32,615 bases of DNA from Alphaproteobacteria bacterium. Lineage in GTDB: Bacteria; Pseudomonadota; Alphaproteobacteria; Reyranellales; Reyranellaceae. The stretch is taken from positions 1 to 32,615 of the forward strand of contig CANJHI010000050.1 of the NCBI GenBank assembly GCA_947474005.1. Direction: 5' to 3'. Under the pieces are notes generated by a model. The model saw only the letters and a program-made list of their open reading frames with translations, made no database searches and was not told the DNA's origin. Of this stretch, positions 1-9,961 are shown in pieces; within the stretch, counting starts at the first letter, position 1; each line of letters begins with the position of its first letter. The translations under genes were made by a program, and so were the position numbers.

Positions 1-993
1 ATTTTTAATCCAGGCGTGCGCGGCATCGATTCTGCAGATGCGATCCTGTTGATCGGGACCAATCCCCGGTGGGAATCCCCGGTCCTGAATGCGCGGCTGC
101 GCAAGCGCTACCTGGCAGGGCATTGCGCCATCGCCAGCGTCGGTCCGGCAGTCGACCACACTTATCCGGTCGAGCGCCTCGGCGCCGGCTCTGCCACGTT
201 GCGTGATCTGGTCGATGGCAAGCTCGGGTTCTCCGAGAAGTTGAAGGCGGCCAAGCATCCGCTGATCGTCGTCGGCATGGGTGCATTGGCCCGTGAGGAC
301 GGCGCCGCCGTCCTGGCGCTTGCCCGCGACCTCGCTGAGAAGCTGAATGCCGTCCGAGCCGACTGGAATGGCTTCGCCGTCCTGCATACGACGGCGGCGC
401 GCGTGGGCGGTCTGGACCTCGGTCTTGTTCCGGGTGAAGGCGGCCGCGATGTCGCCGGCATCCTCGCCGGCTGCGAGAAGCGCGAGATCGAGGTGGTCTA
501 TCTCCTGGCTGCCGACGAGATCGACACCAAGCGGCTCGGCAAGGCCTTCGTGATCTATCAAGGCCACCACGGCGATGTCGGTGCTCACCGCGCCGATGTC
601 ATCCTGCCGGGAGCTGCCTACACCGAGAAGCCCGGCACCTACGTCAATACCGAGGGCCGGGTCCAGCTAGGCCAGCGCGCAGCCTACCCGCCGGGCGACG
701 CCCGCGAGGACTGGGCGGTCCTGCGCGCCCTGTCGGAACGGCTGGGCAAGACCCTGCCCTATGACACGCTCGGCGACGTCCGCGCCCGGCTCGTCACCGT
801 GAACAGGAACTTTGCCGCGCTCGACCAGCAGGCGGCCGGTTCGTGGGGAGCGTTCGGCAAGGCCGGGACCGTGTCCGATGCACCGTTCGTGTCGCCGATC
901 ACCAACTTCTACATGACCTGCCCGATCAGCCGGGCGTCGAAGACGATGGCCGAGTGCGTGGCCTCGCGCGCCCAACTCATGGCGGCGGAGTAG
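1..993 (+). CDS. nuoG: NADH-quinone oxidoreductase subunit G, 3' part (5' end outside window)
   Basis: This is the C-terminal 330 residues of the large iron-sulfur subunit of complex I, which passes electrons along the peripheral arm from NADH toward quinone. The reading frame is open from base 1, so the GTG at 16 is not the true start. The fragment begins inside the molybdopterin-oxidoreductase-like fold with the sequence GIDSADAILLIGTNPR, typical of NuoG, and contains a second such region with ADVILPGAAYTEKPGTYVNTEGR. The tail NFYMTCPISRASKTMAEC is the usual alphaproteobacterial NuoG ending. The N-terminal Fe-S cluster domains lie upstream of the window. It stops 3 nt before nuoH, consistent with a single nuo operon. 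The identification is firm. Confidence 0.95.
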   Translation: MFNPGVRGIDSADAILLIGTNPRWESPVLNARLRKRYLAGHCAIASVGPAVDHTYPVERLGAGSATLRDLVDGKLGFSEKLKAAKHPLIVVGMGALAREDGAAVLALARDLAEKLNAVRADWNGFAVLHTTAARVGGLDLGLVPGEGGRDVAGILAGCEKREIEVVYLLAADEIDTKRLGKAFVIYQGHHGDVGAHRADVILPGAAYTEKPGTYVNTEGRVQLGQRAAYPPGDAREDWAVLRALSERLGKTLPYDTLGDVRARLVTVNRNFAALDQQAAGSWGAFGKAGTVSDAPFVSPITNFYMTCPISRASKTMAECVASRAQLMAAE

Positions 994-996
994 GGC

Positions 997-2034
997 ATGA
1001 GCGCCGATCTGATCCATTTCTTCACGACCAACTGGCTGGGCCAGGCCATCGTCATCGTAGCCCAGTGCCTGGCCGTTACGGTGCCGCTGCTGGTCGCCGT
1101 GGCCTACATGACCTACGTCGACCGCAAGGTCTGGGCTTCGATCCAGCTCCGCCGCGGCCCCAACGTGGTGGGCCCCTTCGGTCTGCTACAGCCTTTCGCC
1201 GACGGGCTGAAGCTGGTGTTGAAGGAGACCATTATTCCCTCGAGCGCCAACGGCGTGCTGTTCATCATCGCGCCGATGATCACCTTCATGACGGCCCTGG
1301 TCGCCTGGGCGGTGGTGCCGTTCGACAATGGCTGGGTCATCGCTGACATCAACGTCGGTATCCTCTACCTCTTTGCCATCTCCTCGCTCGGCGTCTATGG
1401 CATAATCATCGCCGGCTGGGCGTCGAATTCGAAATACGCCTTCCTGGGTGCATTGCGCTCGGCGGCGCAGATGGTGTCCTACGAGGTCTCGATCGGCTTC
1501 GTGCTGATCACGGTCCTGCTGTGTGTCGGCTCGCTCAATCTTTCCGACGTCGTGTTGGCCCAGTCCGGTGGCTTCTGGCACTGGTTCTTCCTGCCGCTGC
1601 TGCCGATGTTCGTGATCTTCTTCGTGTCTTCTTTGGCGGAAACAAACCGTACGCCCTTCGATCTGCCGATGTCCGAAGCCGAGCTGGTGGCCGGTTTCCA
1701 CACCGAATATTCGGCGATGACATTCGGCCTGTTTTTCCTCGGCGAATACGCCAACATGATCCTGCTCTCGGCGATGGGAGCTATCTTGTTCCTCGGCGGT
1801 TGGATGTCGCCGATCCCGTACGCGCCTTTCACCTACGTACCCGGCGTCGTCTGGTTCGCGCTCAAGATCGCGTTCCTGCTGTTCGTCTTCAGCTGGACCA
1901 AGGGTACGCTGCCTCGCTACCGCTATGATCAGCTGATGCGGCTGGGCTGGAAGGTATTCCTGCCGGTTTCACTGGGCTGGGTCGTCCTCACCGCCGCCGT
2001 GCTGCAGTTCAGCGGCTGGGTTCCGAAGCCTTAG
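997..2034 (+). CDS. nuoH: NADH-quinone oxidoreductase subunit H
   Basis: NuoH is the membrane subunit of complex I that forms much of the quinone-binding chamber at the junction of the peripheral and membrane arms. The 345-residue length is normal for the family. Hydrophobic segments run along the protein. Family hallmarks are visible: [21 protein letters not shown] near the N-terminus, the [20 protein letters not shown] loop with its conserved acidic residues, and the [19 protein letters not shown] segment. The ATG lies 3 nt after the nuoG stop, with a GGCGGAG ribosome site inside the end of nuoG, so translation is probably coupled. Confidence 0.97.
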   Translation: MSADLIHFFTTNWLGQAIVIVAQCLAVTVPLLVAVAYMTYVDRKVWASIQLRRGPNVVGPFGLLQPFADGLKLVLKETIIPSSANGVLFIIAPMITFMTALVAWAVVPFDNGWVIADINVGILYLFAISSLGVYGIIIAGWASNSKYAFLGALRSAAQMVSYEVSIGFVLITVLLCVGSLNLSDVVLAQSGGFWHWFFLPLLPMFVIFFVSSLAETNRTPFDLPMSEAELVAGFHTEYSAMTFGLFFLGEYANMILLSAMGAILFLGGWMSPIPYAPFTYVPGVVWFALKIAFLLFVFSWTKGTLPRYRYDQLMRLGWKVFLPVSLGWVVLTAAVLQFSGWVPKP

Positions 2035-2046
2035 GGAGAACGCACA

Positions 2047-2535
2047 ATGGCCTCTCTCGATCGCACTGCGCGCGCCTTCCTGCTGACCGAGCTGGTCTCG
2101 GGCTTCGCGCTCACGCTTAAGTACATGTTCAAGCCCAAGGTCACGGTGAACTATCCCCATGAGAAGGGGCCGCTCAGTCCGCGCTTCCGTGGCGAGCATG
2201 CGCTGCGCCGTTATCCCAACGGCGAGGAACGCTGCATTGCCTGCAAGCTCTGCGAGGCGATCTGTCCAGCCCAGGCGATCACCATCGAGGCCGAGCCGCG
2301 CGACGATGGCAGCCGGCGCACCACGCGCTACGACATCGACATGACGAAGTGCATCTACTGCGGCTTCTGCCAGGAAGCCTGCCCGGTCGACGCCATCGTC
2401 GAAGGCCCGAATTTCGAATTCTCGACCGAGACCCGTGAGGAGCTGATGTACAACAAGGACAAGCTGCTCGCGAACGGCGACCGCTGGGAGAGCCTGATTG
2501 CGGCCAACCTCCAAGCCGACGCCGCGTATCGCTGA
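2047..2535 (+). CDS. nuoI: NADH-quinone oxidoreductase subunit I (2x 4Fe-4S ferredoxin-type)
   Basis: NuoI carries the two tetranuclear clusters N6a and N6b that hand electrons to the terminal cluster in NuoB. The 162-residue protein shows both CxxCxxCxxxCP motifs: [12 protein letters not shown] and [12 protein letters not shown], in the middle of the chain. The N-terminus ([21 protein letters not shown]) is the standard membrane-facing segment of the alphaproteobacterial and mitochondrial TYKY family. It starts 12 nt after nuoH with a GGGAGAA ribosome site. No residues appear to be missing. Confidence 0.97.
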   Translation: MASLDRTARAFLLTELVSGFALTLKYMFKPKVTVNYPHEKGPLSPRFRGEHALRRYPNGEERCIACKLCEAICPAQAITIEAEPRDDGSRRTTRYDIDMTKCIYCGFCQEACPVDAIVEGPNFEFSTETREELMYNKDKLLANGDRWESLIAANLQADAAYR

Positions 2536-2559
2536 GCCTGACGCGGGGGAGGGGAGAAC

Positions 2560-3174
2560 ATGCTGCTTCAGGCTCTGGCCTTCTACGTCTTCGCCGCGAT
2601 TACCGTCGCGGCGGGCGCGATGGTCGTGGTCTCGCGCAACCCGGTCTATTCGGTGTTGTTCCTGATCCTCGCCTTCTTCAATGCCGCGGCGCTGTTCGTG
2701 CTGATCGGCGCCGAGTTCATCGCGATGATCCTGGTCATCGTCTATGTCGGCGCGGTGGCGGTGCTGTTCCTGTTCGTCGTAATGATGCTCGACATCAACC
2801 TGACTGAATTGCGCGAGGGTTTCCTGAAGTACTTCCCGGTCGGTGCGCTGATCGGTGTCGTTCTGTTTGCCGAGATGTTGCTGGGGCTGGGAATCGTCGG
2901 CGCGGGTTCGAAGACGATCGCGGGTCTCAATGCCCAGGGTGCCCAGGTGCTGGCGATCGATAATACCCGCGCCATCGGCCGGGTGCTCTACACGCAGTAC
3001 TTCTATCTGTTCCAGGTGGCAGGCGTCGTGCTGCTGGTAGCCATGATCGGTGCCATCGTGCTGACGCTGCGCACCCGTCCAGGCGTCCGCCGCCAGAAGG
3101 CCGGCGACCAGATCAACCGGACCAAGGAGCAGGCGATGACGGTGGTCAAGGTGCCGACGCGGGGAGGGGTCTGA
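2560..3174 (+). CDS. nuoJ: NADH-quinone oxidoreductase subunit J
   Basis: NuoJ (ND6-like) is a five-helix membrane subunit beside NuoH and NuoK in complex I. The 204-residue protein contains the conserved [19 protein letters not shown] stretch of the third helix, which in known structures holds a pi-bulge important for coupling. A very purine-rich ribosome site (GGGGGAGGGGAG) precedes the ATG. The stop overlaps the nuoK start by one base (TGATG), so nuoK is probably translated by re-initiation. The C-terminal 35 residues are charged and cytoplasmic-looking. Confidence 0.95.
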   Translation: MLLQALAFYVFAAITVAAGAMVVVSRNPVYSVLFLILAFFNAAALFVLIGAEFIAMILVIVYVGAVAVLFLFVVMMLDINLTELREGFLKYFPVGALIGVVLFAEMLLGLGIVGAGSKTIAGLNAQGAQVLAIDNTRAIGRVLYTQYFYLFQVAGVVLLVAMIGAIVLTLRTRPGVRRQKAGDQINRTKEQAMTVVKVPTRGGV

Positions 3175-3482
3175 TGACCATCGGTCTCGCGCATTACCTC
3201 ACGGTCGCCTCGGTGCTGTTCACCCTTGGCATCCTGGGCATCTTCCTCAACCGCAAGAACGTCATCGTCATCCTGATGTGCGTCGAGCTGATGCTGCTGG
3301 CGGTGAATATCAATCTCGTGGCGTTCTCGGTCTTCCAGGGCAATGTCGTGGGCCAGATCTTTGCCATGCTGGTACTGACCGTGGCGGCTGCCGAAGCGGC
3401 CATCGGACTCGCCATCCTCGTGGTCTATTTCCGCAATCGCGGGACCATCGAGGTCGAAGACATCAACGCGATGAAGGGCTAG
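3174..3482 (+). CDS. nuoK: NADH-quinone oxidoreductase subunit K
   Basis: NuoK (ND4L-like) is a small three-helix subunit in the proton path of complex I. The 102-residue length is standard. The two conserved membrane glutamates needed for proton transfer are visible in the second and third helices, within [16 protein letters not shown] and [17 protein letters not shown]. The start ATG shares one base with the nuoJ stop. The gene ends 14 nt before nuoL. Confidence 0.96.
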   Translation: MTIGLAHYLTVASVLFTLGILGIFLNRKNVIVILMCVELMLLAVNINLVAFSVFQGNVVGQIFAMLVLTVAAAEAAIGLAILVVYFRNRGTIEVEDINAMKG

Positions 3483-3496
3483 GGACGCGCGCCATC

Positions 3497-5470
3497 ATGG
3501 ACCTTGCCATCAAGCTCATTGTCCTCCTGCCGCTGCTCGCCGCGGCCATCGCCGGCCTCTTCTGCCGTGTGATCGGTGACCGGCCGGCCCAGATCGTGAC
3601 TTGCGCGGCGCTGCTGATTGCGGCGGCGCTGTCGGTCTTCGTGTTCGTCCGCATCGGCTTCGGACCGGAGAGCGGCAAGCTGTTCGTGGTCAAGCTTTTC
3701 ACCTGGATCGACTCTGGGACGTTCAATGTCGACTGGGCGCTGCGGGTCGACACTCTGACGGCGGTCATGCTGATCGTGGTCACCGTCGTGTCGTCGATGG
3801 TCCATGTCTATTCGATCGGCTACATGGCCGAGGATACCAGCATCGCGCGCTTCATGGCCTACCTCAGCCTGTTCACTTTCTTCATGCTGATGCTGGTCAC
3901 GTCGGACAATCTGGTTCAGCTCTTCTTTGGCTGGGAAGGCGTGGGACTGGCGTCCTATCTGCTGATCGGCTTCTGGTACGACAAGCCTTCGGCCAACGCC
4001 GCTGCCATGAAGGCCTTCATCGTCAATCGTATTGGCGACTTCGGTTTTGCCCTCGGCATCTTCGCCGTCTGGATGCTGAGCGGTTCGGTGGGATTCGAGG
4101 AAATCTTCGGCAAGGCGCCGCAGATGGCGCAGATGCGCATCCAGTTCCTCGGGATGGACTTGCCGGCCCTCGAGACCGCCTGCCTGCTGCTGTTCGTCGG
4201 TGCCATGGGCAAGTCGGCCCAGCTCGGCCTGCACACCTGGCTGCCGGATGCCATGGAGGGTCCGACGCCGGTATCCGCGCTGATCCATGCCGCCACGATG
4301 GTGACGGCGGGCGTCTTCATGGTCTGTCGCCTCTCGCCGCTGTTCGAGCTGGCGCCGATCGCCCTGATGGTCGTCACGATCATTGGTGCTGCGACGGCGT
4401 TTTTCGCGGCCACGGTCGGCCTTACCCAGTTCGACATCAAGCGGGTCGTCGCCTATTCGACCTGCAGCCAGCTCGGCTACATGTTCTTTGCCTGCGGCGT
4501 CGGTGCCTATTCGGCGGCGATGTTCCACCTCATGACGCACGCCTTTTTCAAGGCGCTGCTGTTCCTGGGCTCCGGCTCGGTCATCAACTGCCTGCACCAT
4601 GAGCAGGACATGCGAAACATGGGGGGAGTGAAGGAAAAGGCGCCGCAGACCTTCATCCTGATGTGGGTCGGCACGCTCGCCCTCTCGGGCATCGGCGTCC
4701 CGTTCATTTTCGGCAATGGCGTCGGCTTTGCCGGCTTCTACTCCAAGGACATCATGCTGGAGTCGGCCTACGGCGTGCACACGACCGTCGGCGTGATCGC
4801 CTATTGGCTGGGTGTTGTTGCAGCCTTCATGACCGCATTCTACTCCACACGCCTGATGTTCATGACCTTCTACGGCAAATATCGCGGTGACCATCACACT
4901 TGGGATCACGCGCATGAATCGCCCTCGGTCATGTTGATTCCGCTGTACGTGCTGGGCATCGGCGCCGCGCTGTCGGGCATGGTCGCCTACGACTGGTTCG
5001 TCGGGCATGACTGGCATGCCTTCTGGGGGCACGCGATTGCCGTGAAGTCGACGGAAGAAGTGCTGCACCACGCGCACGAAGTGCCGCTGTGGGTGAAGCT
5101 GGCGCCGTTGGCCTTTGCCATCGCGGGCATTCTGCTCAGTTACTATTACTACATCGTCAGGACCGACATGCCGGCCCGGACAGTCAAGGCCTTCCCCGGC
5201 CTGCACGCCCTGTTCTTCAACAAGTGGTATTTCGACGAGATCTACGATGCGGTCTTCGTCAAGCCGGCGCTGGCCATTGGCCGCGTGCTTTGGAAGAAGG
5301 GCGACGGCGCGGTGATCGACGGCCTTGGCCCCGACAACATCGCGGCGCGCGCGCAGGACATGGCGGGCGTGCTCAGCCGTTTCCAGAGTGGCTATCTCTA
5401 CCACTATGCTTTCGCGATGCTGGTCGGCGTGGCAGGCCTCGTCACCTATTTCATGCTGTCGGTGAGGTAA
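3497..5470 (+). CDS. nuoL: NADH-quinone oxidoreductase subunit L
   Basis: NuoL is the distal antiporter-like proton-pumping subunit of complex I, with a long lateral helix at its C-terminus. I choose the ATG at 3497 (MDLAIKLIVLLPLL...), giving 657 residues. The open frame extends further upstream, but only across nuoK. Family motifs are clear: the LFFGWEGVGLASYLLIGFWY segment, HTWLPDAMEGPTPVSALIHAAT, and VGLTQFDIKRVVAYSTCSQLGYM. The histidine-rich segment around 4890-5090 is a loop before the C-terminal lateral helix. nuoM follows after 6 nt. Confidence 0.97.
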   Translation: MDLAIKLIVLLPLLAAAIAGLFCRVIGDRPAQIVTCAALLIAAALSVFVFVRIGFGPESGKLFVVKLFTWIDSGTFNVDWALRVDTLTAVMLIVVTVVSSMVHVYSIGYMAEDTSIARFMAYLSLFTFFMLMLVTSDNLVQLFFGWEGVGLASYLLIGFWYDKPSANAAAMKAFIVNRIGDFGFALGIFAVWMLSGSVGFEEIFGKAPQMAQMRIQFLGMDLPALETACLLLFVGAMGKSAQLGLHTWLPDAMEGPTPVSALIHAATMVTAGVFMVCRLSPLFELAPIALMVVTIIGAATAFFAATVGLTQFDIKRVVAYSTCSQLGYMFFACGVGAYSAAMFHLMTHAFFKALLFLGSGSVINCLHHEQDMRNMGGVKEKAPQTFILMWVGTLALSGIGVPFIFGNGVGFAGFYSKDIMLESAYGVHTTVGVIAYWLGVVAAFMTAFYSTRLMFMTFYGKYRGDHHTWDHAHESPSVMLIPLYVLGIGAALSGMVAYDWFVGHDWHAFWGHAIAVKSTEEVLHHAHEVPLWVKLAPLAFAIAGILLSYYYYIVRTDMPARTVKAFPGLHALFFNKWYFDEIYDAVFVKPALAIGRVLWKKGDGAVIDGLGPDNIAARAQDMAGVLSRFQSGYLYHYAFAMLVGVAGLVTYFMLSVR

Positions 5471-5476
5471 GGCCCG

Positions 5477-6991
5477 ATGTCGAGCTGGCCGATCCTTTCC
5501 CTGGTCACCTTCCTGCCTCTGGTTGGGGCGCTGTTCTGCCTGGTCGTGAACGGCCCGAAGGAAGCGGTGGACCGCAATTGCCGCAGTGCTGCCTTGCTGA
5601 CGTCGCTCGCGACCTTCCTGGTCTCGCTCGTCCTGTGGGTGCGCTTCGATCCCACCAAGGCCAGCTTCCAGTTCGAGGAGAAACTCGATTGGGTGCCGGC
5701 GCTCTCGATCGGCTATCACGTCGGCATCGACGGCATTTCGCTGTTCTTCGTGCTGCTGTCGACGTTGTTGACGCCGATCTGCATCCTGGCGAGCTGGGAG
5801 TCGGTCCAGGTCCGCGTCAAGGAATACATGATTGCGTTCCTGGTCCTCGAGACCTTCATGGTCGGCATGTTCTGCGCACTCGACCTGGCGCTGTTCTATG
5901 TCTTCTTCGAAGGCGTCCTGATCCCGATGTTTCTGATCATCGGTGTCTGGGGCGGCAAGCGGCGGGTCTACGCGGCCTTCAAGTTCTTCCTCTACACGCT
6001 GCTGGGCTCGGTGCTGATGTTGCTGGCGATCATCGCCGTCTACTGGCAGGTGGGCACGACGGACCTGCCGACGGCGATGGAAAAGCTCGACCTGCCGTTC
6101 ACCTGGCAGTGCTGGCTGTGGCTCGCCTTCTTCGCATCCTTCGCGGTCAAGGTGCCGATGTGGCCGGTCCATACCTGGCTGCCCGATGCCCATGTCGAGG
6201 CGCCGACTGCCGGTTCGGTGATCCTGGCCGGTGTGTTGCTGAAGATGGGTGGGTACGGCTTCCTCAGGTTCTCGATTCCTCTCTTCCCCGAGGCGTCGCA
6301 GTATTTCGCGCCATTGGTCTTCGGCCTCAGCATCGTGGCCGTCATCTACACCTCGCTGGTGGCGCTGGTGCAGGAGGACATGAAGAAGCTGATCGCCTAT
6401 TCGTCGGTGGCCCACATGGGATTCGTGACGATCGGCGCCTTCATCATGAACATGCAGAGCGTCCAGGGCTCGATTTTCCAGATGCTGAGCCACGGCATCG
6501 TCTCGGCAGCACTCTTCCTCTGTGTCGGCGTCGTCTACGACCGCATGCACACCCGCGAGATCGCAGCCTACGGCGGCCTCGTTCATCGCATGCCGCGATA
6601 TGCCTTCACCTTCATGTTCTTCACCCTGGCGAGCGTCGGGCTGCCCGGCCTGTCGGGTTTCGTTGGCGAATTCCTTGTTCTGGTCGGAACGTTCAAGGCC
6701 AACACCTGGGTGGCATTCCTGGCGACGACCGGCATCATTCTGGGTGCCGCCTACGCGCTCTGGCTCTATCGCAAGATCGTCTTCGGCGAACTGACCAAGG
6801 ATTCGCTGAAGGGAATCCTCGACATGAACCGGCGGGAGATCGCGCTGTTCCTGCCGCTGGTTCTGATCACCTTGTGGATGGGAATCTATCCCAGCTCCTT
6901 CCTCGATCCGATGGCGCCCTCGGTCGACAAATTGATCGGCGACTATCAGGCCGCCCTGAAGCTCGCCCGCACCGCGGCGTTGGTGCCGTGA
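5477..6991 (+). CDS. nuoM: NADH-quinone oxidoreductase subunit M
   Basis: NuoM (ND4-like) is the middle antiporter-like proton pump of the complex I membrane arm. The 504-residue protein has the usual 14-helix pattern and the signatures [20 protein letters not shown] and [21 protein letters not shown]. The conserved glutamate in the fifth-helix region lies in [20 protein letters not shown]. It starts 6 nt after nuoL, so the two are probably co-translated. Confidence 0.97.
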   Translation: MSSWPILSLVTFLPLVGALFCLVVNGPKEAVDRNCRSAALLTSLATFLVSLVLWVRFDPTKASFQFEEKLDWVPALSIGYHVGIDGISLFFVLLSTLLTPICILASWESVQVRVKEYMIAFLVLETFMVGMFCALDLALFYVFFEGVLIPMFLIIGVWGGKRRVYAAFKFFLYTLLGSVLMLLAIIAVYWQVGTTDLPTAMEKLDLPFTWQCWLWLAFFASFAVKVPMWPVHTWLPDAHVEAPTAGSVILAGVLLKMGGYGFLRFSIPLFPEASQYFAPLVFGLSIVAVIYTSLVALVQEDMKKLIAYSSVAHMGFVTIGAFIMNMQSVQGSIFQMLSHGIVSAALFLCVGVVYDRMHTREIAAYGGLVHRMPRYAFTFMFFTLASVGLPGLSGFVGEFLVLVGTFKANTWVAFLATTGIILGAAYALWLYRKIVFGELTKDSLKGILDMNRREIALFLPLVLITLWMGIYPSSFLDPMAPSVDKLIGDYQAALKLARTAALVP

Positions 6992-7010
6992 GCGGCCGGG
7001 AGTGATGAAC

Positions 7011-8453
7011 ATGGTTGTCGGTCTCGAATCCTGGACGCTGGCACGGCCGGAACTCTTCCTGGCCGCTTCGGCGATGCTGCTGCTGATCTACGGCGTCGTC
7101 CGTGGCGAGGTGGCAACGCCGTTCATCTCGGTGGCGACTTCGGTCGTAATGCTGGTGACGGCGGTGTTGCTGTTTGCGCCCTACCGCGAAGGCACGGCTT
7201 TCGCCTCGCTCTTCATCGTCGACCGGCTGACCGCGACCATGAAGGCAATGGTGCTGATTGGTGCCGCCGTCGCCGTCCTGATGTCGCGCTCCTATTTCGA
7301 GCAGGCCAAGGCGTGGCGCTTCGAATACCCGGTACTGGTCGCGCTCGCGACCTTGGGCATGATGCTGATGATCTCGGCCAACGATCTCATGTCTCTTTAT
7401 GTCGGCCTCGAACTGCAATCCCTGGCGCTTTACGTCATTGCTGCCTTCCAGCGTGACAGCCTGCGATCGACCGAGGCCGGCGTAAAATACTTCGTCCTGG
7501 GATCGGTCGCTTCCGGCATGCTGCTGTTCGGCGCCTCCTTGATCTACGGCTTCTGCGGCGGCACGGCGTTCGTCCAGATCTCGCAGGCGCTGCTCGACGG
7601 CAAGGCCGCCGAGTTCGGTGTCGTCGTCGGGCTCGTGTTCGTGGTCGCGGGTCTCGCCTTCAAGGTGTCGGCCGTGCCGTTCCATATGTGGACGCCCGAC
7701 GTCTATGAGGGCGCGCCGACACCGGTGACGGCGCTATTCGCCGTGGCGCCGAAGATCGCCGCCATCTCGCTGATGGTTTCGGTCCTGATGGGACCGTTCA
7801 AGCCGCTGTTCCTGCAATGGCAGCAGATCATCGTGGTGGCCGCGGTGTTGTCGATGGCGCTGGGGGCGTTCGCGGCGCTACGCCAGCAGAACATCAAGCG
7901 CCTGATGGCTTATTCGTCGATCGGCAATGTCGGTTATGTGCTGCTGGGCTTGGCGAGTGGGAGCGAGAAGGGAATCCAGTCGATCGTCTTCTACCTCGCC
8001 ATCTACCTCGTCATGACACTGGGTGTGTTCGCCACGATCCTGATGATGAAGCGCCGCGGCGTCATGGTTGAAAGCGTCTCCGACTTGGCGGGTCTGGCCA
8101 AGAGCCAGCCGATGATGGCCTTCGCGATGCTGCTGTTCATGTTCTCGCTGGCCGGCATCCCGCCGCTCGCGGGCTTCTGGGGCAAGCTCTACATCTTCAT
8201 CGCCGCCGTCGAGGCCCACCTCTACATTCCCGCCGTGCTTGGCGTGCTCGCCTCCGTGGTGGCGTCGTACTACTACTTGCGCATCGTCAAGGTCATGTAC
8301 TTCGACGAGGCGACGGATGCGCTCGACAGCACGCCGTTCGGCGTCTACCGCACCGTGGCGTTCGTATCGGCGATTCTGGTGACCCTGTTCTCGCTGGCGC
8401 CGCAGCCCCTCAGCCTGATCGCGGCAGCGGCGGCGAAAGGCCTGTTCCCGTGA
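7011..8453 (+). CDS. nuoN: NADH-quinone oxidoreductase subunit N
   Basis: NuoN (ND2-like) is the third antiporter-like pump and closes the nuo operon. Motifs include LYVGLELQSLALYVIAAFQR, FHMWTPDVYEGAPTPVTALF and QQNIKRLMAYSSIGNVGYVL. Three starts are possible: GTG 7002, ATG 7005 and ATG 7011. The GGGAG ribosome site at 6998-7002 is 8 nt from 7011 but only 2 nt from 7005, so I prefer 7011 (480 residues). The stop overlaps the GTG start of birA by 4 nt. Confidence 0.95.
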   Translation: MVVGLESWTLARPELFLAASAMLLLIYGVVRGEVATPFISVATSVVMLVTAVLLFAPYREGTAFASLFIVDRLTATMKAMVLIGAAVAVLMSRSYFEQAKAWRFEYPVLVALATLGMMLMISANDLMSLYVGLELQSLALYVIAAFQRDSLRSTEAGVKYFVLGSVASGMLLFGASLIYGFCGGTAFVQISQALLDGKAAEFGVVVGLVFVVAGLAFKVSAVPFHMWTPDVYEGAPTPVTALFAVAPKIAAISLMVSVLMGPFKPLFLQWQQIIVVAAVLSMALGAFAALRQQNIKRLMAYSSIGNVGYVLLGLASGSEKGIQSIVFYLAIYLVMTLGVFATILMMKRRGVMVESVSDLAGLAKSQPMMAFAMLLFMFSLAGIPPLAGFWGKLYIFIAAVEAHLYIPAVLGVLASVVASYYYLRIVKVMYFDEATDALDSTPFGVYRTVAFVSAILVTLFSLAPQPLSLIAAAAAKGLFP

Positions 8454-9184
8454 CCGCAGCGCCCGTCCTGCCGGACGGGTGGACGCTGGTCGCCCTGGAC
8501 AGCGTTGGCAGCACCAACGACGAGGCGTCGCGTTTGGCCGATGCCGATGCGGCAGAGGGAACCGTTGTCTGGGCGCGCGAACAGACCGGCGGTCGCGGTC
8601 GCCGCGGCCGCCACTGGGTGTCGCCGGTTGGGAATCTCTACAGTTCGACCATCCTGCGGCCCGACTGTGCGGCACCGCGTGCCACCGAGCTCGGTTTCGT
8701 CGCGGCCCTCGCGGTCTCCGATATCGTCCCGGCCGGCCGGGATGTGAGGGTGAAGTGGCCGAACGACGTCATGGTCGATGGCGGCAAGATCGCGGGCATC
8801 CTGCTCGAAAGCTCGATCGGGCAGGGTGGCCTCGTCGAGCATGTCATCGCGGGCATCGGCGTCAATGTCGGCTTTGCGCCGCAGGTGGCGGAGATGCGCT
8901 ATCCGGGCGCAGCGCTCGGCGGGTCGGTGGAAGGGGCGCTGGAACAGCTCATGCGGGCATTGTGCCGGCGTCTTGCGGAATGGCACCACCACGGCTTCGA
9001 GACCGTGAGGGCGGCGTGGCTCGCCAAGGCCGGACCGCTCGGCGTCGATGTCGATGTCAGGCTGGGCGAGGAACTGGTGCGGGGCCGCTTCGCCGGGCTG
9101 GATCGCGAAGGTGCGTTGCTGCTGGAGACACCAGCTGGTCCGCGCAAGATCGTGTCCGGTGAATTGCTTGGCCGTGCGGCCTGA
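8450..9184 (+). CDS. birA: Biotin--[acetyl-CoA-carboxylase] ligase
   Basis: This enzyme makes biotinyl-AMP and transfers biotin to a lysine of carboxylase carrier domains. The 244-residue protein shows the biotinyl-AMP loop GRGRRGRHW and the active-site motif VKWPNDVMV, followed by GGKIAGILLES. It starts directly with the catalytic domain. The N-terminal winged-helix DNA-binding domain of E. coli BirA is absent, so it should be a mono-functional (class I) ligase and not a repressor. The GTG start overlaps the nuoN stop (GTGA). Biotin carboxylases feed the methylmalonyl-CoA pathway of the nearby mce gene; that link is inference. Confidence 0.95.
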   Translation: MTAAPVLPDGWTLVALDSVGSTNDEASRLADADAAEGTVVWAREQTGGRGRRGRHWVSPVGNLYSSTILRPDCAAPRATELGFVAALAVSDIVPAGRDVRVKWPNDVMVDGGKIAGILLESSIGQGGLVEHVIAGIGVNVGFAPQVAEMRYPGAALGGSVEGALEQLMRALCRRLAEWHHHGFETVRAAWLAKAGPLGVDVDVRLGEELVRGRFAGLDREGALLLETPAGPRKIVSGELLGRAA

Positions 9185-9196
9185 GGAGAAGGGGCG

Positions 9197-9961
9197 ATGC
9201 TGCTTGCCATCAATGTCAACAATACCAACGTCAAGTTCGGCGTCGTCGATGGCGATCGGATCGTCGGCGAATGGCGCCAGCATACCTCGGCCATGCGTAC
9301 TGCCGACGAGCACGCGGTCTGGCTATTCCAGCTCATGGAGATGGAAGGCATAGACCCCAAGGCTATCACGGCCGCCATCATCGGCTCGGTCGTGCCTAAT
9401 GCGAACTTCAACCTGCGGCGTCTCTGCACACGTTACTTCAACTGCGAGGCGATGTTCCTCGGGGATCCCGGCGTGGTCTTCGGCATCAAGGTCAAGGGTG
9501 CCGGCGCCGGCGCCGATCGCATTTGCAACAGCGTAGGTGCCAGCATCCTGTTTCCCAATACCCCGGTCGTCGTCGTGGATTTCGGCACTGCGACTAACTT
9601 CGATGTTGTAGACGAAGAAGGCAGTTACTGCGGCGGCGCCATCGCGCCTGGCATCAATCTGTCGATCGAGGCGTTGGTTAATGCCACGGCGCTGCTGCCG
9701 CGTATTGTCGTCGAGAAACCTCATCAGGTGATCGGCACGACGACGGTCGCGTGCATGCATACCGGGGTGTTCTGGGGCTATGTTGGACTGATCGAAGGCA
9801 TCGTGAACCGCATCAAAAAGGAATTCGGCCGACCGATGAAGGTGGTATCGACCGGCGGACTGGCACCGGTGTTCGAAGGGTCCATCGACGTGATCGAGCA
9901 GACGGTGTCCGACATCACCGCGCGCGGGCTGATCGAGATCTACAAACGCAGCAAGAAATGA
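9197..9961 (+). CDS. coaX: Type III pantothenate kinase
   Basis: CoaX catalyses the first step of coenzyme A synthesis, ATP-dependent phosphorylation of pantothenate. The 254-residue length is normal, and the GAGADRICNSVGA and VVVDFGTATNFDVV motifs of the ASKHA-fold kinase are present, as is the glycine-rich STGGLAPVF near the end. The first phosphate motif is unusual: the usual DxGNT reads NVNNT (residues 6-10), so the acidic residue is replaced by asparagine. A strong AGGAGAAGGGG ribosome site precedes the ATG. The stop overlaps the rnj start (ATGA). Confidence 0.93.
   Translation: MLLAINVNNTNVKFGVVDGDRIVGEWRQHTSAMRTADEHAVWLFQLMEMEGIDPKAITAAIIGSVVPNANFNLRRLCTRYFNCEAMFLGDPGVVFGIKVKGAGAGADRICNSVGASILFPNTPVVVVDFGTATNFDVVDEEGSYCGGAIAPGINLSIEALVNATALLPRIVVEKPHQVIGTTTVACMHTGVFWGYVGLIEGIVNRIKKEFGRPMKVVSTGGLAPVFEGSIDVIEQTVSDITARGLIEIYKRSKK

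Noticed and set aside
3479..7012. A 1177-codon open frame on the minus strand opposite nuoL and nuoM
   Set aside because: It is a shadow produced by GC-rich third codon positions of nuoL and nuoM. Its product is rich in Arg, Gln, His and Asp, shows no domain, and has no promoter or neighbour context.
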